Assembly (NCBI RefSeq): GCF_001541095.1
Contig: NZ_LMXH01000006.1
Location: 62,001-126,000, forward strand
Direction: 5' to 3'
DNA: 64,000 nt
Source of the DNA: Paenibacillus sp. FJAT-26967
GTDB taxonomy: Bacteria; Bacillota; Bacilli; Paenibacillales; NBRC-103111
The position numbers were made by a program, and so were the translations under genes. This document shows positions 43,206-51,458 of the stretch, piece after piece (position 1 is the first letter of the stretch; each line of letters starts with the position of its first letter). A model generated the notes under the pieces. The model saw only the letters and a list, made by a program, of their open reading frames with translations, was not told the DNA's origin and ran no database searches.

Positions 43206-43279
43206 TATAATTCCTCCCGAATTTGTATGATGATTTCATCGTCTACGTTGTCCGTTATCAGCAAAGAAACTATTTTCTG

Positions 43280-43876
43280 TCATATACCCGACTGAGATTT
43301 TCTTATTCCCTTTTTCCAGATCACAAAGACTCCTGAAGCAAGAATCGCAATAATGAGAGCGGATTTTATTTCGGTCATGGCCAGCAGTTCCGTCAACCTT
43401 TCACCCCACAGCACGCCAAGCCCGAATACAAGCAGCGTCCACACAAGAGCGCCTGAATATGCGTATATGGCAAATTTCTTATAAGGCTTGCCTGCCGCAC
43501 CCATAAATACCGGGAGTAAATAACGGACGATCGGGATGAACGTGCTGATACATAGCGCCGCGCTCCCGTACTTGTCCAGCAAGCTTTCAGCCGTTGAATA
43601 ATAACCGCTGAACCGCTCATTGCGGCGCAGTCTTCTGAGCAAAGGCGGTCCGAAATATTTGCCTAATCCGTATCCGGCCGTCAATGCAATCAGCAGTCCG
43701 GACAACGTGCTTATATATACGAGCCACGGATTCAGCAGTCCGCTGTCTCCGGTCATACCTGCAGTCATCACCGTTACTTCGTTCGGTACAGGAATGCCGA
43801 AAGGCCCCAGCGCCAAAGCCAGGAAAAAGATGAAATAACCGTACTGGTCCACAAGTTGAAGGATGGTGTCATTCAT
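43280..43876 (-). CDS. DedA-family membrane protein
   Basis: The 198-residue protein has four to five membrane segments and the DedA/VTT signatures: LGPFGIPVPNEVTVMTAGMTG and FIPIVRYLLPVFMGAAGKPYKKFAIY, with the essential arginine in the second. DedA proteins are proton-coupled and scramble or flip undecaprenyl phosphate or phospholipids. The glutamate of the first motif is preserved (PNEV). The ribosome site is AAGGAGGCG. Confidence 0.92.
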   Translation of the reverse strand: MNDTILQLVDQYGYFIFFLALALGPFGIPVPNEVTVMTAGMTGDSGLLNPWLVYISTLSGLLIALTAGYGLGKYFGPPLLRRLRRNERFSGYYSTAESLLDKYGSAALCISTFIPIVRYLLPVFMGAAGKPYKKFAIYAYSGALVWTLLVFGLGVLWGERLTELLAMTEIKSALIIAILASGVFVIWKKGIRKSQSGI

Positions 43877-44172
43877 CGCCCCTCGCCTCCTTATCTATAT
43901 ATGTACCTTTTCAACCCTTATCCTAATCTAAAAATCTTACTATCTCCGGTCGGTAATTCTGAAGAAAATCTTAAGAAACGGAATTTTTGAAATTTATATT
44001 CCAGAATCATGCATGAAAGGAAGTAAAATAGTTTGAACGCAAGCTATGAAAAAGAAATACGAATAAGCCAGATCCAGTTCGGACCCGACTTATTTACGTC
44101 CCAGCATATCCGCACCTCATGCACCGTAAAGTTCTGGAATATTTCCCTTCACCATGCTGGCCCTTACAGTGG

Positions 44173-44652
44173 TTAACTTGCAATTTTCTCCGTATCCGGT
44201 GCAAGCTTATTCTTCATCCCGAAAGCAAAAGGAATTTTTGTCTCAATGATCTCCACTAACAGCAGCGTACCCATCAGACCGAGCAAAGAGGCACTGATTG
44301 CCAGGGGAATGTCCCAAAAATTTGCCGTAACCGTAAAGAACGGAATAAATGAAACAGCCAGAATGGGAGGAGCGTTCCATTTCAGCTTATTAAGCCAAAT
44401 GATAATGAGTGTGTTAATAAACATGGCAAAAATACCCGGAATCAGATAATAAATAGCGGTTCCGATCACCGAGGCCAGCACAGCACCTAATGAAATCGAG
44501 CCAATATCTTTGACCGTGAATTTGCGGGAAATAAACAAGAAACTGAAAGCCCCAAGTGCCGGAAAAAAGAGACTGTGCATAGCCGGAAAATGCTTGGAGA
44601 CCCCGTATATCAGCATGATATAAAATGCTACACCTATTACTTTAACGTTCAT
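44173..44652 (-). CDS. HPP-family membrane protein
   Basis: The 159-residue protein has five membrane segments. The order (HSLFFPALGAFSFLFISRKF, ISLGAVLASVIGTAIYYLIP, NAPPILAVSFIPFF, ISASLLGLMGTLLLVEIIE) matches the HPP family, one member of which transports nitrite into chloroplasts. The HPP tripeptide itself is not preserved; the corresponding site reads NAPPI. About 0.7 kb away lies an FNT (formate/nitrite) gene, which may hint at a shared substrate. Confidence 0.75.
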   Translation of the reverse strand: MNVKVIGVAFYIMLIYGVSKHFPAMHSLFFPALGAFSFLFISRKFTVKDIGSISLGAVLASVIGTAIYYLIPGIFAMFINTLIIIWLNKLKWNAPPILAVSFIPFFTVTANFWDIPLAISASLLGLMGTLLLVEIIETKIPFAFGMKNKLAPDTEKIAS

Positions 44653-44821
44653 TATAAGTTATATCCTTTTCTCCGAGATGGGTTAATCGCTTAGAAGACT
44701 GGAGATTATTCTACGCCTCCGGCTGTGTTCCGTCAAGCAGTGAGGAGAGGGTGCAGAGAAATCTACCGCCCTTGAACCTTTTACCCGGTTAAACGATCGG
44801 TAGTTTAAGGATTTACGTATA

Positions 44822-44856
44822 TTAAAAGACGTCCACACCGAAAGTGCGAACGCCTT
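44822..44856. terminator. Imperfect hairpin between HPP-family and small ORF genes
   Basis: AAAAG-CGT-CAC pairs imperfectly with GTG-ACG-CTTTT; on the minus strand it ends in TTTTAATAT. It would terminate transcripts from the small gene at 44942. Confidence 0.5.
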
Positions 44857-44941
44857 TTGTACATAAACATATACATAGTTAGTTTTGTCTGGTTAGATTG
44901 ATTAGTTGGATTAGAGGACAGGCTCTGCATTATCTTCTGCC

Positions 44942-45115
44942 TTATCTTCTGCCTGAACTCAGTTCATATTCATTCTGGTGGAGCTCCTTAATCATGCTTC
45001 GGAGGAAACTGCTTTCCTGCATGCCGAGCCCTTTTTGATTTTCTTTGAGGATCATTTCTCCGATGGTGCGTTTTAGAATCTCACTGCGTCTTCCCAACAT
45101 TTCAGCATACGTCAA
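44942..45115 (-). CDS. Small hypothetical protein (57 residues)
   Basis: A TTG at 45115 follows GGGAG at 10 nt, after an in-frame stop; an ATG at 45100 is the alternative start. The product is soluble and helical, reading LTYAEMLGRRSEILKRTIGE then MILKENQKGLGMQESSFLRS and ending ELSSGRR. Codon use looks real. A hairpin lies downstream at 44822. I do not recognise the family. Confidence 0.55.
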   Translation of the reverse strand: MTYAEMLGRRSEILKRTIGEMILKENQKGLGMQESSFLRSMIKELHQNEYELSSGRR

Positions 45116-45387
45116 AACGATTCAACTCCCGGTTGTTTTAGTTTCATTTTGCTCTCTTATAAGTATAGGGAAAGATCGCTTTTATGGAAAACGCGCTGAT
45201 AATGGCTCACTCCAGCTGAGCCGGGGTGAGCCGGGGTGAGGGGAAGTCAGCGGCTGGCGTTCAAAAACATCCTGCCAAATCCTCCGGTATCCTATAGAAA
45301 ATGGTAATAATAGCTTGTTGGGAGCAATGGCCGTCTAGTTATCGAACATAATCAGGCCTTCTTGCGTCTTCTTGTGAAATATTGTCC

Positions 45388-46179
45388 TTATGCTTCCTCA
45401 TGCTCGTCCATGAACGGTTTATTCACATAATGATACATGACGCCCATGAAAATAGACCCGCCGATCAAGTTGCCTAAAGTGACCGGAATCAGATTATGAA
45501 CAACTCCGCCCCAGGAGATCGTCTTCGGATGGTCGACCACCAGCGCAATTGCAAACGTGCACATATTGGCAATGCTGTGCTCATAACCGGAGATGAAGAA
45601 GCAGAAGACGAACAGCATCATCGCGAACAGCTTTGCTCCGTCCCCTTTTAGAGACATGGGAATGAAGAACGCCAGACACACCAGCCAATTACATAGAATT
45701 GCCCGGAAGAACAGCTCCATCGAAGGGGCATTCATCTTTTTCTCCGCCACACTGAGCAAGAACGCATTGACCTCATGTTCCCGGAACAAGCCCGTCGCAA
45801 GAATAAGCAGCGCGAAAGCCGCCGCCCCGAGAATGTTGCCCCCGTAGCTTGTCAGCCACAAGCGGATGACCTCCGGCCAGCGGAGCCTCTTGCGCAGCGC
45901 CGCGAACGTGTAATAGAACGTATTACCCGTGAACAGGTCCCCGCCGCCGTAAGAGATTAGAATAATCGCGGCACCAAAGGTCAGCGCAGCCATCGGATAA
46001 GTGAACGGCGAATGTTCCAGATAGAAAAAACTTCCTGTCTTGAAAGCCACAATAACACCAAAACCAATAAACATACTTGCCAGCGCTGAACGGGACAAGT
46101 AACGCAGTTTGCTCTGCCTGAAAATCTTCATCTTCTTCATAGCCAGCTTCTCTACCTGCAGCAGCGGCTGTACTTCCAT
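45388..46179 (-). CDS. Formate/nitrite transporter (FNT) family channel
   Basis: The ATG at 46179 is the most likely start; the frame extends ten codons upstream and the GGGAGG lies there, so GTG at 46194 is an alternative. The 263-residue protein has six membrane segments and the FNT motifs YGGGDLFTGNTFYY, TSYGGNILGAAAF, LCNWLVCLAFFI and SGYEHSIANMC. The family conducts formate, nitrite or hydrosulfide as a pentamer. The usual ELFTGN is DLFTGN here. The C-terminal tail MDEHEEA is acidic. Confidence 0.92.
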   Translation of the reverse strand: MEVQPLLQVEKLAMKKMKIFRQSKLRYLSRSALASMFIGFGVIVAFKTGSFFYLEHSPFTYPMAALTFGAAIILISYGGGDLFTGNTFYYTFAALRKRLRWPEVIRLWLTSYGGNILGAAAFALLILATGLFREHEVNAFLLSVAEKKMNAPSMELFFRAILCNWLVCLAFFIPMSLKGDGAKLFAMMLFVFCFFISGYEHSIANMCTFAIALVVDHPKTISWGGVVHNLIPVTLGNLIGGSIFMGVMYHYVNKPFMDEHEEA

Positions 46180-46351
46180 GCTCCGATCTACCACCCTCCC
46201 GGCGGACAATCCGCCATTACCTTGTTTTATTTTCCATTATCAAGTAGCTTACAATGATTTGAGCTTTTTTTAAAGGACAGAGATCATTGAATTCAAGGTA
46301 ACCGCTCTATCAATAAATATTTTTGAACGCGACTGGTATTCATGAACATAT

Positions 46352-46381
46352 AAAAAAGGACTTCCCACATGGGAAAGTCCT
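46352..46381 (-). terminator. Terminator after the chemotaxis receptor gene
   Basis: On the minus strand AGGACTTTCCC pairs with GGGAAGTCCT (one bulge) and is followed by TTTTTT, 20 nt beyond the stop codon. Confidence 0.85.
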
Positions 46382-46401
46382 ACTATCATTCGAGCAGCTC
46401 T

Positions 46402-48390
46402 CTACACTTTAAACTTGCTCAGCTCTTCTTGCAGCTGCTTCATCGTGCTGTCCAGCGAGTGCATCGATTCCTTCATCTCTTCCATTGCACCGAGCTGTTC
46501 CTGTGTAGCGGCAGCCACCTTATCCGAATCCTGCGACGTATGCTTGGCAATCCCCTGCATTTCTTCCAGAGACGCCGAGACCTCCTCTGCACCTGCGGAC
46601 ATTTCTTCGGAAGCTGCCGATACTTCTTGGATGTTGGCGGCCACGTGGCGGGATGAGCGGAGAATATGACTGAACTTATCGCGTACTTCCTCGATCAGCT
46701 TCAGTCCTTCCTGCACATTCCGGTTGCCGTCAGACATGGCTTCGACGACGCGGTCGGTCTGGCTGCGGATATCGCTGAGCAGATCCGAGATTTTGCCCGC
46801 GGAATATTTGGACGCCTCGGCCAGTTTCTTCACCTCTCCGGCCACCACTGCAAATCCGCGTCCGTGCTCACCGGCACGGGCCGCTTCAATAGAAGCGTTC
46901 AGTGAGAGCAGGTTGATCTGCCCGGCCAGTTCCGTAATCGTATCAACGATACCGGAGATTTCGCCGGAGCGCTCATGCCACTGCTCCGCTGCATGCAGCG
47001 CATTCGAGGTACCGCTGCTGATCTCGCCCATCTGGCGGACGGTATGCTCGACGACTTCCGCTCCTTCTTCCGCTTCGCGTGCCGCTTCAGTAGCCGATTC
47101 GGCAACCATCGCGGACGTTTCGGCGATCCGCACGATGCCGCGCGACATCTCGTTCATCGAGATGGCCATCTCTTCCGAAGCGTATGCCTGAGACTGCGCG
47201 CCTACCGCAATACCGGCGATAGCCTTGTTCGTCAGGCGGCTGGAGTCTGCCGCGCTGTCGATCCGCTGTCCAAGCTCGCTCCCCAGTTGAAGAACTTCGT
47301 TCGAAGATTTCGAGACGCCTTCGATCAGATGCTTCAAATGACCGACAGTCAGATTGAAATCTTGCGAAAGCGTAGCGATTTCATCATTCCCCGCAACCTC
47401 GACGGAGTTGGACAGGTTTCCTGCCGCTACGAGTTTTACCGCCTTATTAAGACGAATAATAGGCTGTATGAGCCTTGTGGCGAACAGATAAATCAATCCG
47501 CCGGCAATTAGCAGAGTAACAACCGATATTAACACAAGGATAAGCGACAGCCGGTCAACCGGTGCATACAGTTCGGCGGTAGGAGCCGTGATGAAGATCC
47601 CCCAATTCAAACCTGTAGGAGCGTAGGAGACGTACTTCATCTCTCCGTCTGATTTGTACTCAGCCGTACCGCTTTCGCCGGCTGTAATTTTACTGAATGC
47701 CTGCTGCAGCTCGGGCACGTTGACGTCCTTCAGGTTGGATTTCAGAATCATCTCGTTATCGGGATGCCATAGGAACATACCGCTCTTAGTGACCAGATAA
47801 GCGTAACCGCTTTCGCCGAATTTCTCCTCGGACACATACCGCTGAATTTCGTTAATCTGAATCGTTGCACCTGCATAGCCGGTTTGAGTTGAGCCCTTCA
47901 TGATCGGTACGATCAGGGTCACCACGTTATTCCCCGTCCTTATGGAAACATTGGGCTCGGAAACGACTATTTTGCCGGTCCCTTTGCCCGCTTCCTGGTA
48001 ATGCGGACGGTCGCTGAGGTCTTTGGATTCCCCTTGGAAACTGATTACTTTTTTGCCGCTCAAATCATGGGAAAAGAAGAATGTCTCAAATTCGGGGTAC
48101 TGCTCCTGAGCCTGTTGAATCATCTTCAAATCCTGATTATAATTCGAGTCTTTGGAAAGCAGCTTCGTAACGGTCTCCGCAATAGCAATTTTGCTCTCAA
48201 AGAACTTATCCAGCTTCATAGCCAGCTGCTTCGACTGCAAGGCGGATTCCTGGTCCAGTGAATTCGTCAACATGGCGGAAGCCGTTAGATAACTTGCCGC
48301 ATACACGGTACCTAAACTAGTGACAAGAATAAGGCACATAAGCACAATCAATTTCTTTTTCAAACTGTCGAAAATCATTAGACCCTTCAT
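46402..48390 (-). CDS. Methyl-accepting chemotaxis protein
   Basis: The 662-residue receptor has TM1 at about 12-35, a dCache-type ligand-binding domain (GKKVISFQGESKDLSDRPHYQEA, GYAYLVTKSGMFLWHPD), TM2 near 281-305, HAMP and the long MCP signalling coil. The hairpin tip INLLSLNASIEAARAGEHGRGFAVVA is the kinase-control region. It signals to CheA/CheW from the membrane. The ligand is unknown; dCache domains often bind amino acids or other small molecules. The ribosome site is AGGAGAGGG. It is monocistronic with a terminator downstream. Confidence 0.96.
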   Translation of the reverse strand: MKGLMIFDSLKKKLIVLMCLILVTSLGTVYAASYLTASAMLTNSLDQESALQSKQLAMKLDKFFESKIAIAETVTKLLSKDSNYNQDLKMIQQAQEQYPEFETFFFSHDLSGKKVISFQGESKDLSDRPHYQEAGKGTGKIVVSEPNVSIRTGNNVVTLIVPIMKGSTQTGYAGATIQINEIQRYVSEEKFGESGYAYLVTKSGMFLWHPDNEMILKSNLKDVNVPELQQAFSKITAGESGTAEYKSDGEMKYVSYAPTGLNWGIFITAPTAELYAPVDRLSLILVLISVVTLLIAGGLIYLFATRLIQPIIRLNKAVKLVAAGNLSNSVEVAGNDEIATLSQDFNLTVGHLKHLIEGVSKSSNEVLQLGSELGQRIDSAADSSRLTNKAIAGIAVGAQSQAYASEEMAISMNEMSRGIVRIAETSAMVAESATEAAREAEEGAEVVEHTVRQMGEISSGTSNALHAAEQWHERSGEISGIVDTITELAGQINLLSLNASIEAARAGEHGRGFAVVAGEVKKLAEASKYSAGKISDLLSDIRSQTDRVVEAMSDGNRNVQEGLKLIEEVRDKFSHILRSSRHVAANIQEVSAASEEMSAGAEEVSASLEEMQGIAKHTSQDSDKVAAATQEQLGAMEEMKESMHSLDSTMKQLQEELSKFKV

Positions 48391-48657
48391 ACACCATTCC
48401 CTCTCCTGATCCGTTCTGTCATACTATCTGCTTATGGCATAACAAGCGGGCTCTCAGCCGGCTGTCCACGCAGATTGTTGTTTCCGCATTTGTAGGTTTT
48501 TCCAAACTTGTCCATTAGGTCCCTTTGTTTATATCGGCTTTTTTCGATACTTCTTTATGCCTAATTTCGACATTTCACGATAAATATTGTAGTTATTTGT
48601 TGAATCATGGTGTTTTAGATTAATTCATTCGTGATAAAAATCTAAATCTATACATAT
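48391..48657. other. AT-rich intergenic region upstream of the receptor gene
   Basis: The region contains promoter-like AT-rich DNA but no clear -35/-10 pair and no gene. Confidence 0.35.
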
Positions 48658-48699
48658 AAAAAAACCGTTTCCAGTTTTAACTAAATAATTAGAAACGGC
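48658..48699 (-). terminator. Terminator for the minus-strand gene(s) ending near 48736-48828
   Basis: On the minus strand GCCGTTTC pairs with GAAACGG across a 20-nt loop and is followed by seven T residues. Confidence 0.75.
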
Positions 48700-48735
48700 T
48701 CTAATTCGCAGGCTAATCTATTTATATCTATTCTT

Positions 48736-48831
48736 TTATTCCTTTAACATCCTGATAAAAGCGCCAAACCGTTCCGAGATCGCTGCCATCGTCGCCGTCA
48801 CAGGATCGAAATCTCTGGAACCCTCACTCAA
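48736..48831 (-). CDS. Possible 31-residue peptide overlapping the previous gene's end
   Basis: A TTG at 48831 overlaps the stop codon at 48828-48830 of the gene at 48828, with AAGGGG 7 nt upstream. The peptide is SEGSRDFDPVTATMAAISER followed by FGAFIRMLKE. It might be a coupled small protein, or the tail of the 144-residue protein displaced by a frameshift. A terminator follows at 48658. Confidence 0.3.
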   Translation of the reverse strand: MSEGSRDFDPVTATMAAISERFGAFIRMLKE

Positions 48832-49262
48832 CTTAGGTCCCCTTCCACATAATCCAGATTCAACCCGTGAAAAGGAAATCTTGCTGTCCCGCTCAATTTC
48901 TTATCGTCCACGCATACAACCTTATCTTTTCGCAAAAGAATCGGCTTATCATTCAGCTCCAAGACACAATCTCCATCCAACCTTGTAAGGAGCCTGCCGG
49001 TAAATTCCATCAATTCGAATGCCCACTCCGGATAAGAAACGATGATGTCGATGTACCCGTTATATTTTAACTCCACTCCGTAATCTTCGCTTGCAAACAC
49101 CACACCATGTCCACCCTCTTGAAAAAACAGTGTAAAACCGTTCGTTGATACGGTGAACTCATCTTCAGAATCTGTGAACCCGGCATCCTCCAGGAGTCTT
49201 AGAATTGTTTCTTTAAATTCACTCCATTCAGAGCAGCCTCCGAAATAAAAAGAACCAAACAT
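48828..49262 (-). CDS. Hypothetical protein, possible orphan immunity protein
   Basis: The 144-residue acidic protein starts MFGSFYFGGCSEWSEFKETI and has repeated beta-type segments (EFTVSTNGFTLFFQEGGHGVVFA, YNGYIDIIVSYPEWAFELMEF). It has no membrane segment. I do not recognise the family; size, acidity and location 2 kb from a toxin/immunity cassette are compatible with a bacterial immunity protein, but that is only a guess. The ATG lacks a strong ribosome site: GGGGGGCG is nearby. Confidence 0.7.
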   Translation of the reverse strand: MFGSFYFGGCSEWSEFKETILRLLEDAGFTDSEDEFTVSTNGFTLFFQEGGHGVVFASEDYGVELKYNGYIDIIVSYPEWAFELMEFTGRLLTRLDGDCVLELNDKPILLRKDKVVCVDDKKLSGTARFPFHGLNLDYVEGDLS

Positions 49263-49450
49263 TTTCCGCCCCCCTGAAAACAGCTGTCCGCTTCATTCAT
49301 GTGCTCTTCCCCCGTCTTCCGACCCTTGCAGCGAGCCCGCATGAATAATTCCCATCATATAATGAAAAGTTTAACATTTTGCCCTTCGCAAATAGGGTTA
49401 TATAATCCTAATAAAGACTCGTATTCTGGCATGCAGGAGGCTCCGCCGCT

Positions 49451-50125
49451 GTGAAACCCGTCATCCAGCATTCCTGGAACTTAACGGAAACCGAAGCAAC
49501 CGCACTTCAAAAGCAATTAGCTTTGCAAGTTACCCTACACGATCAATTAAACCCTATTCATTATATCGCCGGAGTTGATGTCGCTTATAGCGAGCTTTCA
49601 AACAAACTCATTGCAGCTGTTGTTATTCTAGAAGCAGTCTCCCTTCATGTAATCGAGACCGTCGTAATGGAAGATATGACTCAGTTCTCCTATATTCCAG
49701 GCCTGTTTTCATTCCGCGAACTGCCTCCTGTAGTCCAAGCCTTCGAGAAGCTCGGGAGCTTGCCTGAATTGGTCGTCTGTGACGCTCAAGGAATTGCTCA
49801 TCCCAGACGATTTGGATTAGCCAGCCACTTGGGCGTTTTATTCGATATCCCTGCCATTGGCTGCGGGAAAACCAGATTGATCGGCGAGTATTCGGAGCCC
49901 GGTCTTACGAGAGGATCGTATTCTCCTCTGCAAGCGGGTGAGCAGATAGTAGGCGCAGCTCTAAGAACACAGGATAACGTCAAGCCTATCTATGTATCTA
50001 TCGGTCATAGAATCTCGCTGCCCACAGCCCAAGAATGGATATTGAACCTATGTCCGCAATATCGGCTGCCCGAAACAACGCGGCAAGCGGATCAGCTGGT
50101 GAGAAGAGCCTTGGCTCAAATTTGA
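49451..50125 (+). CDS. nfi: Endonuclease V (deoxyinosine 3'-endonuclease)
   Basis: The GTG start at 49451 has AGGAGG 10 nt upstream. The 224-residue protein has the endonuclease V catalytic residues D43 (AGVDVAY), E90 (PGLFSFRE), D111 (VCDAQGIAHPRRFG) and K140 (CGKTRLIG). The DNA-wedge motif is YIPG where E. coli has PYIPG; the first residue is Ser here. It nicks DNA 3' to deoxyinosine in repair. It faces the toxin cassette but is not part of it. Confidence 0.96.
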   Translation: MKPVIQHSWNLTETEATALQKQLALQVTLHDQLNPIHYIAGVDVAYSELSNKLIAAVVILEAVSLHVIETVVMEDMTQFSYIPGLFSFRELPPVVQAFEKLGSLPELVVCDAQGIAHPRRFGLASHLGVLFDIPAIGCGKTRLIGEYSEPGLTRGSYSPLQAGEQIVGAALRTQDNVKPIYVSIGHRISLPTAQEWILNLCPQYRLPETTRQADQLVRRALAQI

Positions 50126-50336
50126 ACAAAATACAGCCCTTTGCTTCTCGTACGTTCAAGGCCTATGTTCAAGATCGCATATGTTCTACTTTATCTATTC
50201 TCAAATCTTTTCATATAATCCTCACACATGCTCCGTGCAGCCGGGCCAAATGGGGGCAGGATCTGTTCGATCCGCCGCATAATGATTCCCCCCCCCCCCG
50301 ATAGGACTCGATCCCATTGGAATCAACCATCCCTCA
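50126..50336. other. Non-coding DNA beyond endonuclease V with a C12 tract
   Basis: No gene with a ribosome site is visible. A run of twelve C at 50288-50299 is the only marked feature. It borders the vgrG remnant to the right. Confidence 0.4.
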
Positions 50337-50488
50337 CCAGTGCGCGGTGCCTTTGGGCTGCTCTTGGTCAATCGCCAAGTGCAGCTTCACAAGCTCGCGT
50401 TGGGAGTCCAGCACTTTGCCCTGAAACGAAATTCCGGACTGCTTTCGAAGACTTGTATTTCATCGGTAGAGGAAGCTTCGAGTACCGC
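50337..50488 (-). pseudogene. Decayed vgrG-like remnant
   Basis: Bases 50337-50436 match the intact spike gene at 53261-53360 with about six mismatches by eye. Bases 50439-50488 match 54018-54067 with one or two mismatches. The 650-700 bases that separate these segments in the intact gene are missing. Orientation is the same (minus). This is the fused trace of an older spike gene after deletion, with no usable frame. It lies downstream of the toxin/immunity pair, where polymorphic-toxin loci keep displaced copies. Confidence 0.8.
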
Positions 50489-50588
50489 CGCCCCGCTTCC
50501 TGTGCTGGTTGCTGTTTCTTCAACTCTTCTGCAACTAACCTGTTCACGTTTGCCATTCTATTCGTTCTCCATTGATTTTAGGCATGCC

Positions 50589-50632
50589 AAAAAGCTCATT
50601 CCTACTCATGATTCAAGTGGGAAAGAGCTTTT
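50589..50632. terminator. Hairpin near the vgrG remnant
   Basis: AAAAGCTC pairs with GAGCTTTT with an imperfect inner stem (CCTAC...GTGGG-like); the ends supply A and T runs, so it can act in both directions. Confidence 0.5.
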
Positions 50633-50924
50633 GAAAGTTTATCAAGTGTTTGAATCAGTTAGGTGTTTGGTTGTTGTAAAATTTCAACTAAAACTATGTA
50701 AACCTAGGATTTGTGTAACTCTTTATTCTTAATAGCCACTCTTCCAGAGCCAATATACTCTTTAAAAAACTGAAGTCAAATAGTTTCGCTATAAACGCTA
50801 TCTGTAATACTTGATACACCTATCTTGGAAGGGGATTCTATCATCAAGCAGCAATTCTTCTTGCAGTAATTTTTTCATTATGAACTACTTCAATTGTAAT
50901 TTTAGGAACCCATAATTTCGATTG
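50633..50924. other. AT-rich non-coding stretch after the immunity gene
   Basis: No gene is seen. The base composition is AT-rich like the immunity gene and the toxin's C-terminal half, so the stretch probably arrived with them. Confidence 0.35.
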
Positions 50925-51458
50925 TTACAGAATTTTAGATAATTTTATACCATCAAACTCATCCCCCCATCCTTCGTCTTCCTTTATAGAAGATTTCAAG
51001 AATGGTTCAATATCAGGTAATGGAAATCCGTTATTCATCATATGACAGATAAGTGTTTCTAATGAATCCAGACTTCTTTTTCCATATCCACTAATATTAG
51101 TATAAGCATGACTAACTCCAAGTTCATGAATATCTCGCAGTAAGGTATGTATTGATTCGTCAATATTTTGATATAGATTATATAAACATAGGTATTCATC
51201 TTCACTTATCCGCTCAAAATCTTCATCATATGTTTTAGTTTCCATTAAATTTTCAGGAATTAATTCAGCTGTTGCTGAGTTACAGTCTTCTAAGTTATTT
51301 GAACTTGTGAACTCCCATAGATATCTCAAAACAATTTTCCAGTCATCTGAATTGTATTTTAATGATATTAGTGCATTCTCAAAACAACTAATCCCATATG
51401 CAACTCTACCTCTGAATGAAATTAGTTTAAATCTATCCATATTCATATTCAATTTCAC
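50925..51458 (-). CDS. Candidate immunity protein for the VgrG-linked deaminase toxin
   Basis: The 177-residue acidic protein (FENALISLKYNSDDWKIVLRYLWEF, DEDFERISEDEYLCLYNLYQ, SHAYTNISGYGKRSLDSLE) has no membrane segment, and I do not recognise its family. Its GTG start overlaps the TGA of the toxin gene (51455-51458), and AAAGGAGGAG lies inside the toxin's last codons; a TTG at 51452 is a better-spaced alternative. Position, coupling, small acidic product and AT-rich composition shared with the toxin domain support an immunity role, which is inference. Confidence 0.75.
   Translation of the reverse strand: MKLNMNMDRFKLISFRGRVAYGISCFENALISLKYNSDDWKIVLRYLWEFTSSNNLEDCNSATAELIPENLMETKTYDEDFERISEDEYLCLYNLYQNIDESIHTLLRDIHELGVSHAYTNISGYGKRSLDSLETLICHMMNNGFPLPDIEPFLKSSIKEDEGWGDEFDGIKLSKIL

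Noticed and set aside
44931-44953. Tandem 12-bp repeat TATCTTCTGCCT
   Set aside because: Only two copies at the end of a small ORF; likely a small duplication without function.
50368-50556. 62-codon frame on the minus strand over the vgrG remnant
   Set aside because: It runs through the remnant in a frame made by decay; its first 20 codons may belong to another lost gene but nothing supports expression.
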